From: an uncultured Ignavibacteriota bacterium
GTDB taxonomy: Bacteria > Bacteroidota > Ignavibacteria > UBA10030 > UBA8401
DNA length: 64,000 nt
Assembly: GCA_903884005.1 (NCBI GenBank)
Contig: CAISDA010000083.1
Span: forward strand, 1 to 64,000
Direction of reading: 5' to 3'
The position numbers were made by a program, and so were the translations under genes. The number at the start of each line of letters is the position of its first letter. The stretch's first letter is position 1. The notes below the pieces were generated by a model, which was not told where the DNA came from, made no database searches, and saw only the letters and a program-made list of their open reading frames with translations. Shown here in pieces: positions 35,479 through 43,624 of this stretch.

Positions 35479-37383
35479 ATGAACGAAGGCCCGATTCAAG
35501 CGCCAGCCGAATTCTACCACCCTTCGACCGATTTTCTCTCCCAGGTCAACATCCCAGACCCCGACGCACTCCGACGCGAAGCAACAGACGATCTGGAAGG
35601 CTATTGGGCCCGCCGGGCGAAGGAGCTCGAATGGTACGCACCATGGACGACCGTTCTCGATTCGTCGAACGCCCCCTTCTTCCAGTGGTTCGTCGGCGGC
35701 AAAACGAACATCGTGCTCAACGCGCTGGACCGCCATGTGAAGACATGGAAGCGGAACAAACTCGCGCTCATCTGGGAGGGCGAGAACGGCGACGTGCGGA
35801 CGTTTTCGTATCACGCGCTCAATCGCGAGGTGTGTAAATTCGCCAACGTCCTGAAGAGCATGGGCATCATGAAGGGCGACCGCGTCACGATCTATATGCC
35901 CCGTATTCCTGAAACCGTTATTGCAATGCTGGCCACCGCCAAGATCGGCGCCGTTCATTCGGTGGTCTACGGCGGATTTTCGGTTGAATCGCTCCACGGA
36001 AGGATCGAAGACAGCGAATCGAAGGTCATCATCACCGCGGACGGCGGATACATGAACGGCAAGACCGTCGAACTCAAGAAGATCGTGGACGAGGCCCTCC
36101 AGCGCACCGCCGCGCCCGAGAATGTCGTTGTCGTACGGCATACGGGCAAGGACGTGAACATGGAAGCGGGCCGCGACTATTGGTACCATGAACTGATGGC
36201 GCTGCCGCTGACGCGCAACAGCCTGAAATGCGAAACGGAAGTGATGGATGCCGAAGATCCCCTGTTCATCCTCTATACCTCCGGCACAACGGGACTGCCC
36301 AAGGCGATTCTGCACACGCACGGCGGATATCAGGTGGGTGTCCATGCGACGCTCACAGACGTCTTCGATTTGAAGGAAGAAGACCGGTGGTGGTGCACGG
36401 CAGACCCCGGATGGATCACGGGACATTCATACATTGTCTACGGGCCGCTCCTGGCGGGCGCGACATCGTTCATGTACGAGGGTGCCCCGACGTTCCCATA
36501 CCCTGACCGCTGGTGGGCGATGATCGAAAAATACGGCATCTCGATCCTCTACACCACGCCGACCGCGATACGCGGACTGATGCGCTTCGGCGAAGCGTGG
36601 CCCAACCGGCACGATCTCTCCAGCCTCCGGCTGTTGGGAAGTGTGGGCGAGCCGATCAATCCCGAAGCATGGAAATGGTTCCATAAAAACATCGGCAAGA
36701 ACAAGTGCCCGATCATGGACACGTGGTGGCAGACCGAAACCGGCATGTTCATGATCGCTCCCCTGCCTGCCATGTCCTTAAAGCCGGGCTCCGGCTCCAA
36801 GCCGTATCCGGGCGTCATCGCCGATGTTGTGGATGAAGAAGGCGTGCCGGTCAAGACAGGCGAAGAGGGATTTCTCGTGCTGAAGACGCCATGGCCCGCC
36901 ATGATGCGGACGATCTACAAGGATCCGGAACGGTACGTGAAATCGTACTGGAGCAAGTACCCGGGCATGTATCTTGCAGGCGATTCCGCCCGGCGCGACA
37001 AGGACGGCTACTATTGGATCATCGGGCGCGTGGACGACGTGATCAAAGTCAGCGGGTATCGTCTGGGAACCGCCGAGCTCGAGTCGGCGTTCATCAGCCA
37101 TCCGTCCGTGGCCGAAGCGGCCGTCATCGGCCTTCCTCACGAGATCAAAGGCATCGCAATACACGCCTACGTCATCCTGAAGAACGGATATACTCCCGGC
37201 GAGGCTCTTGTGGAAGAGCTGAAGCATCACATCGGGCACGAGATGGGTCCGATCGCCAAACCGGAGAAGATCGAATTTGTTCCGTCGCTGCCGAAGACGC
37301 GCAGCGGAAAAATCATGCGGCGTGTGCTGAAGGCGCGTGCTCAGGGAATGCATGAAGGCGACTTGTCCACACTGGAGGATTGA
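35479..37383 (+). CDS. AMP-forming acetyl-CoA synthetase family enzyme
   Basis: A 634-residue acyl-adenylate synthetase that activates acetate (or another short acid) to its CoA thioester. The AMP-binding P-loop ILYTSGTTGLPKAI, the DTWWQTETG adenine block, the hinge motif YYWIIGRVDDVIKVSGYRLG, and the acetylatable Lys in RSGKIMRR are intact. Trp is conserved at the acetate-pocket position within the WWQTETG block. The usual start ribosome site AAGGAG lies 10-14 bases upstream. It is convergent with the LysE-type gene. Acetyl-CoA synthetase is the best call; propionyl-CoA synthetase activity cannot be excluded. Confidence 0.9.
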   Translation: MNEGPIQAPAEFYHPSTDFLSQVNIPDPDALRREATDDLEGYWARRAKELEWYAPWTTVLDSSNAPFFQWFVGGKTNIVLNALDRHVKTWKRNKLALIWEGENGDVRTFSYHALNREVCKFANVLKSMGIMKGDRVTIYMPRIPETVIAMLATAKIGAVHSVVYGGFSVESLHGRIEDSESKVIITADGGYMNGKTVELKKIVDEALQRTAAPENVVVVRHTGKDVNMEAGRDYWYHELMALPLTRNSLKCETEVMDAEDPLFILYTSGTTGLPKAILHTHGGYQVGVHATLTDVFDLKEEDRWWCTADPGWITGHSYIVYGPLLAGATSFMYEGAPTFPYPDRWWAMIEKYGISILYTTPTAIRGLMRFGEAWPNRHDLSSLRLLGSVGEPINPEAWKWFHKNIGKNKCPIMDTWWQTETGMFMIAPLPAMSLKPGSGSKPYPGVIADVVDEEGVPVKTGEEGFLVLKTPWPAMMRTIYKDPERYVKSYWSKYPGMYLAGDSARRDKDGYYWIIGRVDDVIKVSGYRLGTAELESAFISHPSVAEAAVIGLPHEIKGIAIHAYVILKNGYTPGEALVEELKHHIGHEMGPIAKPEKIEFVPSLPKTRSGKIMRRVLKARAQGMHEGDLSTLED

Positions 37384-37417
37384 CGGTCAGCGTGCGGCAG
37401 GTGATGGTCGCAACACC

Positions 37418-37453
37418 CAACGCTCCCTTCGCCTCGCGGCGGACGGAGCGTTG
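37418..37453. terminator. Bidirectional hairpin between convergent genes
   Basis: CAACGCTCC and GGAGCGTTG form a 9-bp stem in the 70-bp gap between the acetyl-CoA synthetase gene and the LysE-type gene. The loop is 18 bases, and T-runs are weak on both sides, so termination is plausible but not certain. Confidence 0.5.
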
Positions 37454-38083
37454 TTATTTCAGGAGAGTGTTCAGCAGGTTCCATCCCATCACCGCGGTGA
37501 TGATGAGGAGGATCGCCCCGAATGCCCGGGTGATGTTCTGTATCTGGCGGGCATCAAAACGCACTTTGTAGCGCTTCACAAGCTCGAGCAGCACAAAGTA
37601 CCATCCGAATGTACCTACGCCGGTTCCCGTTGCGAACATGACGTCGTTATAGACGGTCGGCTGGACCACACGGTAACTGTGTATGATGCCCGCCACGGTG
37701 ATCCAATACGCGATGAATGAGGGGTTGGACAGATATAACACGATGCCGACCAGGAGATAGCGTTTAAGGCCGGGCGTATCTTCCGTTGGCCGCAATTTGG
37801 CTTCGGGAATATTGAAAAACGTCGTCTTCACTGCAAAGATGAGGAAGATGGCGAATGTGGCAATCTGAAAAACGAGGGCGATCTTGGGATTCGAAATGAG
37901 CGTCGACATGCCGAACATCGCGGCCCCGCAATACACGACGTCCATGAATCCCGCGCCGGCGCCGATCATCAATCCCTGTCCCGCCTTATTGGCGAAGCCC
38001 TTCATCATAACGGCAAGATTGATCGGTCCGATGGGAACCGACGTAAAAAATCCAATGACAAATCCGACAATAAGGGCGATCAT
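37454..38083 (-). CDS. LysE/RhtB-family membrane exporter
   Basis: A 209-residue inner-membrane protein with about six hydrophobic segments. The N-terminal GFFTSVPIGPINLAVM is the LysE-family motif, followed by an AGAGFMDVVYC helix and a WITVAGI stretch. Family members export amino acids or related metabolites; the substrate is unknown here. ATG 38083 is preferred over 38122 because it starts the first membrane helix. It lies just downstream of, and could be transcribed with, the dus gene. Confidence 0.82.
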   Translation of the reverse strand: MIALIVGFVIGFFTSVPIGPINLAVMMKGFANKAGQGLMIGAGAGFMDVVYCGAAMFGMSTLISNPKIALVFQIATFAIFLIFAVKTTFFNIPEAKLRPTEDTPGLKRYLLVGIVLYLSNPSFIAYWITVAGIIHSYRVVQPTVYNDVMFATGTGVGTFGWYFVLLELVKRYKVRFDARQIQNITRAFGAILLIITAVMGWNLLNTLLK

Positions 38084-38137
38084 TACGGCATTGTGATTCG
38101 GGCAGTGCGTGCCGACCTGCAAATGAGTAGACGTCGT

Positions 38138-39133
38138 TCAGACGACCGTTGTATCCGCTGCCGGATCCAGCACCCGGGCCTCGGCGAACAACTGTAATTG
38201 CTCGAGCAGCGGATTCATCTCGAGATACTGCATTAAACTGATTCGGAATTTAACAACATTTGGGATGCCGTGCAAATATCCGGTGTAATGTTTTCGCATT
38301 TCGATCACCCCGCGCCGCTCGCCCTTGTATTCAACGGCAAGCTGTAAATGTTCGATGCACAGGCGGATGCGTTCCTGGACCGTCGCTTCGGGCATGAGTT
38401 CGCCGGTCTCGAAATAATGTTTGGTCTGCTTGAAGATCCATGGATTGTCGATCGCCCCGCGGCCGATCATCACCCCGTCGCAGCCCGATTCTTCAATGAC
38501 TCGTTTAATCTGCACGGGTTCCACAAGGCTGCCGTTGACGATCACCGGCATCTGCACGGCCTCCTTGATCAGCGGTATCCACGAATAATCCGGGTCGCCG
38601 CCGTGCCCCTGCGAACGCGTGCGGCAATGGATCGTGAGAGCCTGCACGCCGTTGTGTTCCAGCATCTTGGCAACGTCTACGATCTGGATGGATTTATCGT
38701 CCCATCCCAACCGGGTCTTGACGGTGACGGGCCTCGTGGTGTTCTTCACGACGCCTGCGACGATCTTTTCCATGCGCGGGATGTCCTTCAACAAGCCGGC
38801 GCCGGCGCCGCGCGCAACGACATCCTTTACCCAGCACCCTGCATTGATATCAACGAAGTCGGGATTCATTTCATCGGCCATACGCGCCGCGCCCTCCATC
38901 GCCTCCTGATTGCTGCCGTAGATCTGAATGCCGAGAGGCCGCTCTTCGTCGGTGAAAAACATTTTTTGCGCGGTCTTTTTATTATTGCGCACGAGGCCGT
39001 CGGAGTTGACAAATTCGGTGACAAGGATGTCCGCGCCGAGGCGCTTACAGATGAGACGGAACGGACGATCCGTCACATCTTCCATCGGCGCAAGGATCAG
39101 CGGATGATCGATCGTGTTATGTCCAAGCTTCAT
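38138..39133 (-). CDS. tRNA-dihydrouridine synthase
   Basis: A 331-residue FMN-dependent Dus enzyme that reduces uridine in the tRNA D-loop. The N-terminal LAPMEDVTDRPFR and the flavin-site GRGAIDNPWIF are intact. The catalytic-Cys loop reads INAGCWVKDV; most family members have Cys-Pro after this Asn-x-Gly, so the Trp is unusual. ATG 39133 (MKLGHNTIDHPLILAPM) fits the family; the open frame upstream overlaps the dehydrogenase gene. It belongs to the DusB-like group by size. Confidence 0.88.
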   Translation of the reverse strand: MKLGHNTIDHPLILAPMEDVTDRPFRLICKRLGADILVTEFVNSDGLVRNNKKTAQKMFFTDEERPLGIQIYGSNQEAMEGAARMADEMNPDFVDINAGCWVKDVVARGAGAGLLKDIPRMEKIVAGVVKNTTRPVTVKTRLGWDDKSIQIVDVAKMLEHNGVQALTIHCRTRSQGHGGDPDYSWIPLIKEAVQMPVIVNGSLVEPVQIKRVIEESGCDGVMIGRGAIDNPWIFKQTKHYFETGELMPEATVQERIRLCIEHLQLAVEYKGERRGVIEMRKHYTGYLHGIPNVVKFRISLMQYLEMNPLLEQLQLFAEARVLDPAADTTVV

Positions 39134-39197
39134 ACAAAAATCACCCTTACGTAACTCGTCGTATTGTATCGTGCATGAATGTGGGGAATACTCCTCA

Positions 39198-40217
39198 TCA
39201 GGCACCAGCCTGCATGTGCGCGATGAGCACATCGGCAAACTCGCTCGTCCCCACGGTCGAAGCGGGATTGATGTCCCGTGTCACCTGCGTGCCCTCACGG
39301 AGCGTCTCTTCGATGGCCCGATAGATCTTCGCAGCCGCTGCAGGTTCGCCGATATGCCGGAGCATCATCGCGCCGGCCAGAATGATGGCGCAGGGGTTGG
39401 CAATATTCTTCCCGGCGATATCCGGCGCGCTGCCGTGCACCGCTTCAAAGATCGCAGCCGTCGCCCCGATGTTCGCCCCGGGCGCCAGGCCCAGCCCTCC
39501 CACGAGTCCCGAGCAGAGATCCGAGAGTATGTCGCCGAACAGATTCGTCGTCACGATGACGTCGTACTGATGTGGATTGAGCACAAGCTGCATCGCCATA
39601 TTGTCCACGATCACGTCCTGGCAGATGATCTCGGGAAATTGAGCCGCCACCTCGTGGGCAACGTCCAGGAACAGGCCGCCGGTGTATTTCATGATGTTGG
39701 CCTTATGCACGATGGTCACTTTTTTGCGGCCGTTGAGCCGGGCATATTCGAAGGCCGCACGCACGATGCGCTCCGAGCCGAAGCGCGTCACAATGCCGAT
39801 CGTTTCGGCTGCGCTTTTCTGCGCGTCGATGTAATGCTCGATGCCCGAGTAAAATTCTTCGATGTTTTCGCGGAACATGACAAGGTCGATGTCCGAATAT
39901 CTCGACGGCACATTGGGAAAGGATTTCGCGGGACGCAGATTGATGTAGAGGTCGAATTCTTTCCTCAACGCAACATTCACGCTCCGGAATCCCGATCCCA
40001 ACTGTGTGGTCAGCGGCCCTTTCAGCGCCGTCTTGTTCTTGCGCACCGAAGCGATCGTCGATTCTGGAAGAGGATCCTTATACTGCTCGATGCCGCTTAA
40101 TCCCGCAGGCATCTCTTCCCACGCAATGGAAACACATGTCGCATCGATCACCCGGCGTGCCGCATCGACGATGCTCGGACCGATCCCGTCGCCGGGTATG
40201 ACTGTTATTGTATGCAT
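39198..40217 (-). CDS. Isocitrate/isopropylmalate dehydrogenase family enzyme (likely NAD-dependent isocitrate dehydrogenase)
   Basis: A 339-residue beta-decarboxylating dehydrogenase. The nucleotide segment TVIPGDGIGPSIVDAA, substrate Arg block NLRPAKSFPNVPSR, FRENIEEFYSGIEH and the metal/cofactor blocks TTNLFGDILSDLCSGLVGGLG and EAVHGSAPDIAGKNIANP are in place. The short length and the YSGIEH substrate loop favour an NAD-type isocitrate dehydrogenase over LeuB, but family members (LeuB, homoisocitrate) overlap. No leu genes are nearby. ATG 40217 gives the normal N-terminus. It lies 64 bp upstream of dus on the same strand. Confidence 0.85.
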   Translation of the reverse strand: MHTITVIPGDGIGPSIVDAARRVIDATCVSIAWEEMPAGLSGIEQYKDPLPESTIASVRKNKTALKGPLTTQLGSGFRSVNVALRKEFDLYINLRPAKSFPNVPSRYSDIDLVMFRENIEEFYSGIEHYIDAQKSAAETIGIVTRFGSERIVRAAFEYARLNGRKKVTIVHKANIMKYTGGLFLDVAHEVAAQFPEIICQDVIVDNMAMQLVLNPHQYDVIVTTNLFGDILSDLCSGLVGGLGLAPGANIGATAAIFEAVHGSAPDIAGKNIANPCAIILAGAMMLRHIGEPAAAAKIYRAIEETLREGTQVTRDINPASTVGTSEFADVLIAHMQAGA

Positions 40218-40397
40218 GCGATTGCTCCTTGTAAGTATGCGTATAATATACTCATTCACGGCAGGAGTTCCAAACGACGGCAAGGGTTGCTTTCACGGCA
40301 AATATTAAGTATTTTGGTTAGTTCTGAACCAATATCCTTGTTGCTGGATTCACAGGCCATCACCATCCATCGCTTCTTCTCACGTCAACGGCACAGA

Positions 40398-41222
40398 GTG
40401 AAAAAAATTTTCAGTTTCATCAAGATCGAGCATACGCTTTTTTCGCTCCCCATGATCTACAGCGGCGTGTTTCTGGCGTCGAAAGAGCAGCCGCCCGTGC
40501 TCATGCTCGTGCTTGTGCTCACGGCGGCCATTGGGGCACGCAGCGTGGCTATGACGCTCAACCGCATCATCGATCGGGCAATCGACAAAAGGAACCCCCG
40601 CACCATGAACCGCGAACTGCCAAGCGGCAAATTGTCGCTCACGCAGGGGTACGTGGTGCTCGGGGCGGGGTTTGTGCTGTACCTGGTCTCGGCATACCTC
40701 ATTTCACCTTTTTGTCTCTACCTTTCGCCTATCCCCCTCGTCGTGTTCGTCGTCTATCCCTACCTTAAACGGTTCACGCCGCTGGCGCATTTTGGCGTCG
40801 GCATGGGGCTGGCCATGGGTCCGCTGGGCGGATGGTTCGCTGTAACCGGCTCGCTCGAGCATTTCGACATTGCGATCATACTCCCGTTGTTCAATCTCTT
40901 TTGGGCGACCGGGTTCGATATCATTTATTCGACGATGGACGAACACTTCGACAGGGGGGAAAATCTGTTTTCCTTCCCGTCACGGTTCGGAAAAGAGACG
41001 GCGCTCAAAATATCCGCGGCGCTGCACCTGCTTGCATTCCTGATGCTGCTGCTCCTGCTGCTCCACACGACACGGGCGCTCATTGCGATCCCGTTCCTTG
41101 GACTGAGCGGTCTGCTGCTCTACCTGGAACAGAAAAAATCCGATAATGTCGAACTGGCGTTCTTTAAGATCAATATTGCCGTGGGGTTCACTATTTTCTT
41201 CATGATCATGTTCATCCGCTAA
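40398..41222 (+). CDS. UbiA-family prenyltransferase (futalosine-pathway MqnP candidate)
   Basis: A 274-residue polytopic prenyltransferase, starting with GTG 40398 (protein begins M/VKKIFSFIKIEHTLFSLPM). The first Asp-rich motif reads NRIIDRAIDKRNPRT and the second is DIIYSTMDEHFD. About eight hydrophobic segments follow. In this setting it should attach the polyprenyl chain to the dihydroxynaphthoate made by the mqn genes. It is the first gene of a unit with ubiX (3 bp), ubiD (4-bp overlap) and the mqnE-mqnA fusion. The GTG start is inferred from domain position; the frame is open far upstream. Confidence 0.86.
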   Translation: MKKIFSFIKIEHTLFSLPMIYSGVFLASKEQPPVLMLVLVLTAAIGARSVAMTLNRIIDRAIDKRNPRTMNRELPSGKLSLTQGYVVLGAGFVLYLVSAYLISPFCLYLSPIPLVVFVVYPYLKRFTPLAHFGVGMGLAMGPLGGWFAVTGSLEHFDIAIILPLFNLFWATGFDIIYSTMDEHFDRGENLFSFPSRFGKETALKISAALHLLAFLMLLLLLLHTTRALIAIPFLGLSGLLLYLEQKKSDNVELAFFKINIAVGFTIFFMIMFIR

Positions 41223-41225
41223 CAC

Positions 41226-41774
41226 ATGAAAATTGCAGTCGGTATCACCGGTTCGTCGGGCGCAGTCTATGCGGTGGATTTCCTGAAAAAATCCGGCGCC
41301 GAAAAATATCTTGTCGTCAGCAAATGGGGAAAGGTGCTGCTGAAGGACGAACTGGGCATGGCCGAAACCGATCTTGCGCCGTTCGTCAAACGGCAGTTTG
41401 CAGACACGGACCTGACGGCGCCCATCGCATCGGGCTCGAATCATCTCGACGCCGTCGTCATACTGCCCTGCTCCACATCCACACTGGGCAAGATAGCCTC
41501 CGGCATAGGCGACACGCTCATCACCCGCGCGGCACAAGTGGCATTGAAGGAACGCTTCAAGCTTATTCTGTGCATTCGCGAGACGCCGCTCTCGACGCTC
41601 ACGCTCGAACAGTGCGCCCGGCTCTCGTCATACGGCGCCATCATCATGCCGATCTCACCGCCCCTGTATTTCGTGCCGACAACGGTCGACGAGTATGTGG
41701 GCGCCTTCACCGATAAGGTGCTGGGTGTGATCGGAGAACGGGCGTCGCACGGATGGCGGGAAGAGGAACTATGA
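41226..41774 (+). CDS. ubiX: UbiX-type flavin prenyltransferase
   Basis: A 182-residue enzyme that makes the prenylated FMN cofactor used by UbiD decarboxylases. Family blocks MKIAVGITGSSGAVYAV, VVILPCSTSTLGKIASGIGD, then LCIRETPLSTLTLEQ are intact. It starts 3 bp after ubiA and its stop overlaps the ubiD start by 4 bp (ATGA), so the pair is coupled. In the futalosine route it supports decarboxylation of the prenylated naphthoate. Confidence 0.92.
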   Translation: MKIAVGITGSSGAVYAVDFLKKSGAEKYLVVSKWGKVLLKDELGMAETDLAPFVKRQFADTDLTAPIASGSNHLDAVVILPCSTSTLGKIASGIGDTLITRAAQVALKERFKLILCIRETPLSTLTLEQCARLSSYGAIIMPISPPLYFVPTTVDEYVGAFTDKVLGVIGERASHGWREEEL

Positions 41775-43546
41775 GCTTCACGGATCTCCAACAATTCGTA
41801 TCGTATCTCGACGCGAACGGCGAACTCAAGCGCGTGACGATCGAAGTCGATGCCGAACTTGAGATCACGGAGATCGCGTCGCGCGCGGTCCGCCTTGGCA
41901 TGCCCGCCCTCTTGTTTGAACGCGTGAAGGGATCTCCGTATCCCCTGCTCATCAACATGCTCGCAACGAGCCGCCGTATCGAACTGGCGCTCGGTGTGCA
42001 TCCGGACAAATTAGGCGAGGATCTGATCCGCTTCGTCGAACGCGCGATGCCTCCGTCGCCAAAATTATTGTTCACAGAAACCCCCATGGTCAGACGGATG
42101 TTCAATTCCCGTCCCCGAAACGTCCGCCGCGCCCTGTCTCAGGAGGTCGTTGAAACGCCGAACTTGAACCTTTTGCCGATACTCAAGTCCTGGCCCGATG
42201 ACGGCGGCCGGTTCATTACGCTGCCCCAGGTGTTCACGTACGATCCGGTGAGCGGCAAACGCAACGTCGGCATGTACCGCATGCAGCAATTCGATGAGCG
42301 CACCACCGGCATGCACTGGCAGATACAGAAAGGCGGCGGGTTCCAGTATTTCCAGGCAGAGAAACGGAACATGCCGTTCGAACTTGCCGTCGCCCTCGGC
42401 ACGGACCCGGCAATGCTGCTGGCAACGATCGCGGCGCTGCCCGAAGGCATCGACGAGGCGATGTTCGCCGGATTCATTCGCAACAGGCGAACGGAGTTCA
42501 CCAAAGCGTCATCGATCTCGATCAGCGTACCGGCCAATGCCGAATTCATACTCGAAGGCGTCGTCCAGCCCCGGGAGCGGCGCACAGAAGGCCCATTCGG
42601 CGACCACTTCGGCCATTACTCCGCGGCGTCGGAGTTCCCCGTGTTCCATTGCACAGCCGTCACGCACCGGAAGAATCCGATTTATCCCGCCACCGTGGTC
42701 GGGATCCCTCCGATGGAAGACAAATATTTAGGCGACGCCACACAGCAGATCCTCGGGCCGTTGGCAAAACTCCTACACTCCGAGGTGCAGAGCCTGTGGG
42801 CGTATTACGAGGCGGGGTTCCACAACCTGCTCGTCGTGTCGATCGAGGAACGCTACCAGAAGGAAGCGATGAAGACCGCACTCGGACTGATGGGCACGCA
42901 GCAATTGTCGCTGACGAAGTGCCTCATCACCGTGCCGTCGGATGTGAATCCGCGCGACTTCACACAGGTGATGCGAGCAGTGAAGGAAAATTTCGACCCG
43001 CACTTCGATTTCATGATGCTGCCGAAGGTGCCGTTGGACACGCTCGACTTCACCTCCTTCACGATGAATCTCGGCAGCAAGATGATCATCGATGCGACGC
43101 GGAAGCGGCGAGAGAGACGAACGCAGCAGGACGAGGCAGCGCTCCTTCGCACCATCGACACGCTCGGTGCGCACGACAGGCGTATCCTGGATGTGAATCT
43201 GATCGATGGAACTCTGCTGCTGGTAAAGGTTACCGGAGGCGGAGCGGAATTGCTCTCTTCCATCGTGCGCCGCCCCGAACTCGACGGTATCACGCTCGCC
43301 GCCGCCGTCAGCGCCGATGTGGACATTCGCGATAGAGAAAATTACATATGGGGCGTCTTCACGCGGTTCGATTGTGAACGCGACGTACAATTCACCGACA
43401 CGTCGCTCCACGGCATCTCCCCGATCTACAAGGGAATGATGGGTATCGACGCCACATGGAAACCGGGATATCAGAAGCCGCTCGTTATGGAGGACCGGAT
43501 CGTGAAGCGGGTCGACGAGCGGTGGGACCATTACTTTTTAAAATAG
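41771..43546 (+). CDS. UbiD-family decarboxylase (futalosine pathway MqnL candidate)
   Basis: A 591-residue prFMN-dependent decarboxylase. It starts MSFTDLQQFVSYLDANGEL and includes the central QPRERRTEGPFGDHFGHYS, with its Glu-x5-x-Glu/Arg active-site feel (Arg, Glu, Glu context), and the conserved YPATVVGIPPMEDKYLG. It is longer than the usual 490 residues by roughly 100, mainly in the C-terminal half after residue 440. The genetic context (ubiA-ubiX-ubiD followed by mqn genes) suggests decarboxylation in menaquinone synthesis. ATG 41771 overlaps ubiX by 4 bp. Confidence 0.88.
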   Translation: MSFTDLQQFVSYLDANGELKRVTIEVDAELEITEIASRAVRLGMPALLFERVKGSPYPLLINMLATSRRIELALGVHPDKLGEDLIRFVERAMPPSPKLLFTETPMVRRMFNSRPRNVRRALSQEVVETPNLNLLPILKSWPDDGGRFITLPQVFTYDPVSGKRNVGMYRMQQFDERTTGMHWQIQKGGGFQYFQAEKRNMPFELAVALGTDPAMLLATIAALPEGIDEAMFAGFIRNRRTEFTKASSISISVPANAEFILEGVVQPRERRTEGPFGDHFGHYSAASEFPVFHCTAVTHRKNPIYPATVVGIPPMEDKYLGDATQQILGPLAKLLHSEVQSLWAYYEAGFHNLLVVSIEERYQKEAMKTALGLMGTQQLSLTKCLITVPSDVNPRDFTQVMRAVKENFDPHFDFMMLPKVPLDTLDFTSFTMNLGSKMIIDATRKRRERRTQQDEAALLRTIDTLGAHDRRILDVNLIDGTLLLVKVTGGGAELLSSIVRRPELDGITLAAAVSADVDIRDRENYIWGVFTRFDCERDVQFTDTSLHGISPIYKGMMGIDATWKPGYQKPLVMEDRIVKRVDERWDHYFLK

Positions 43547-43624
43547 TAATTCGCAACTCAGCGTAAATAGTCCCAGGATGACAATGATTTTGGTGCACAC
43601 TGAATAATTACAAAAATAAAAACT

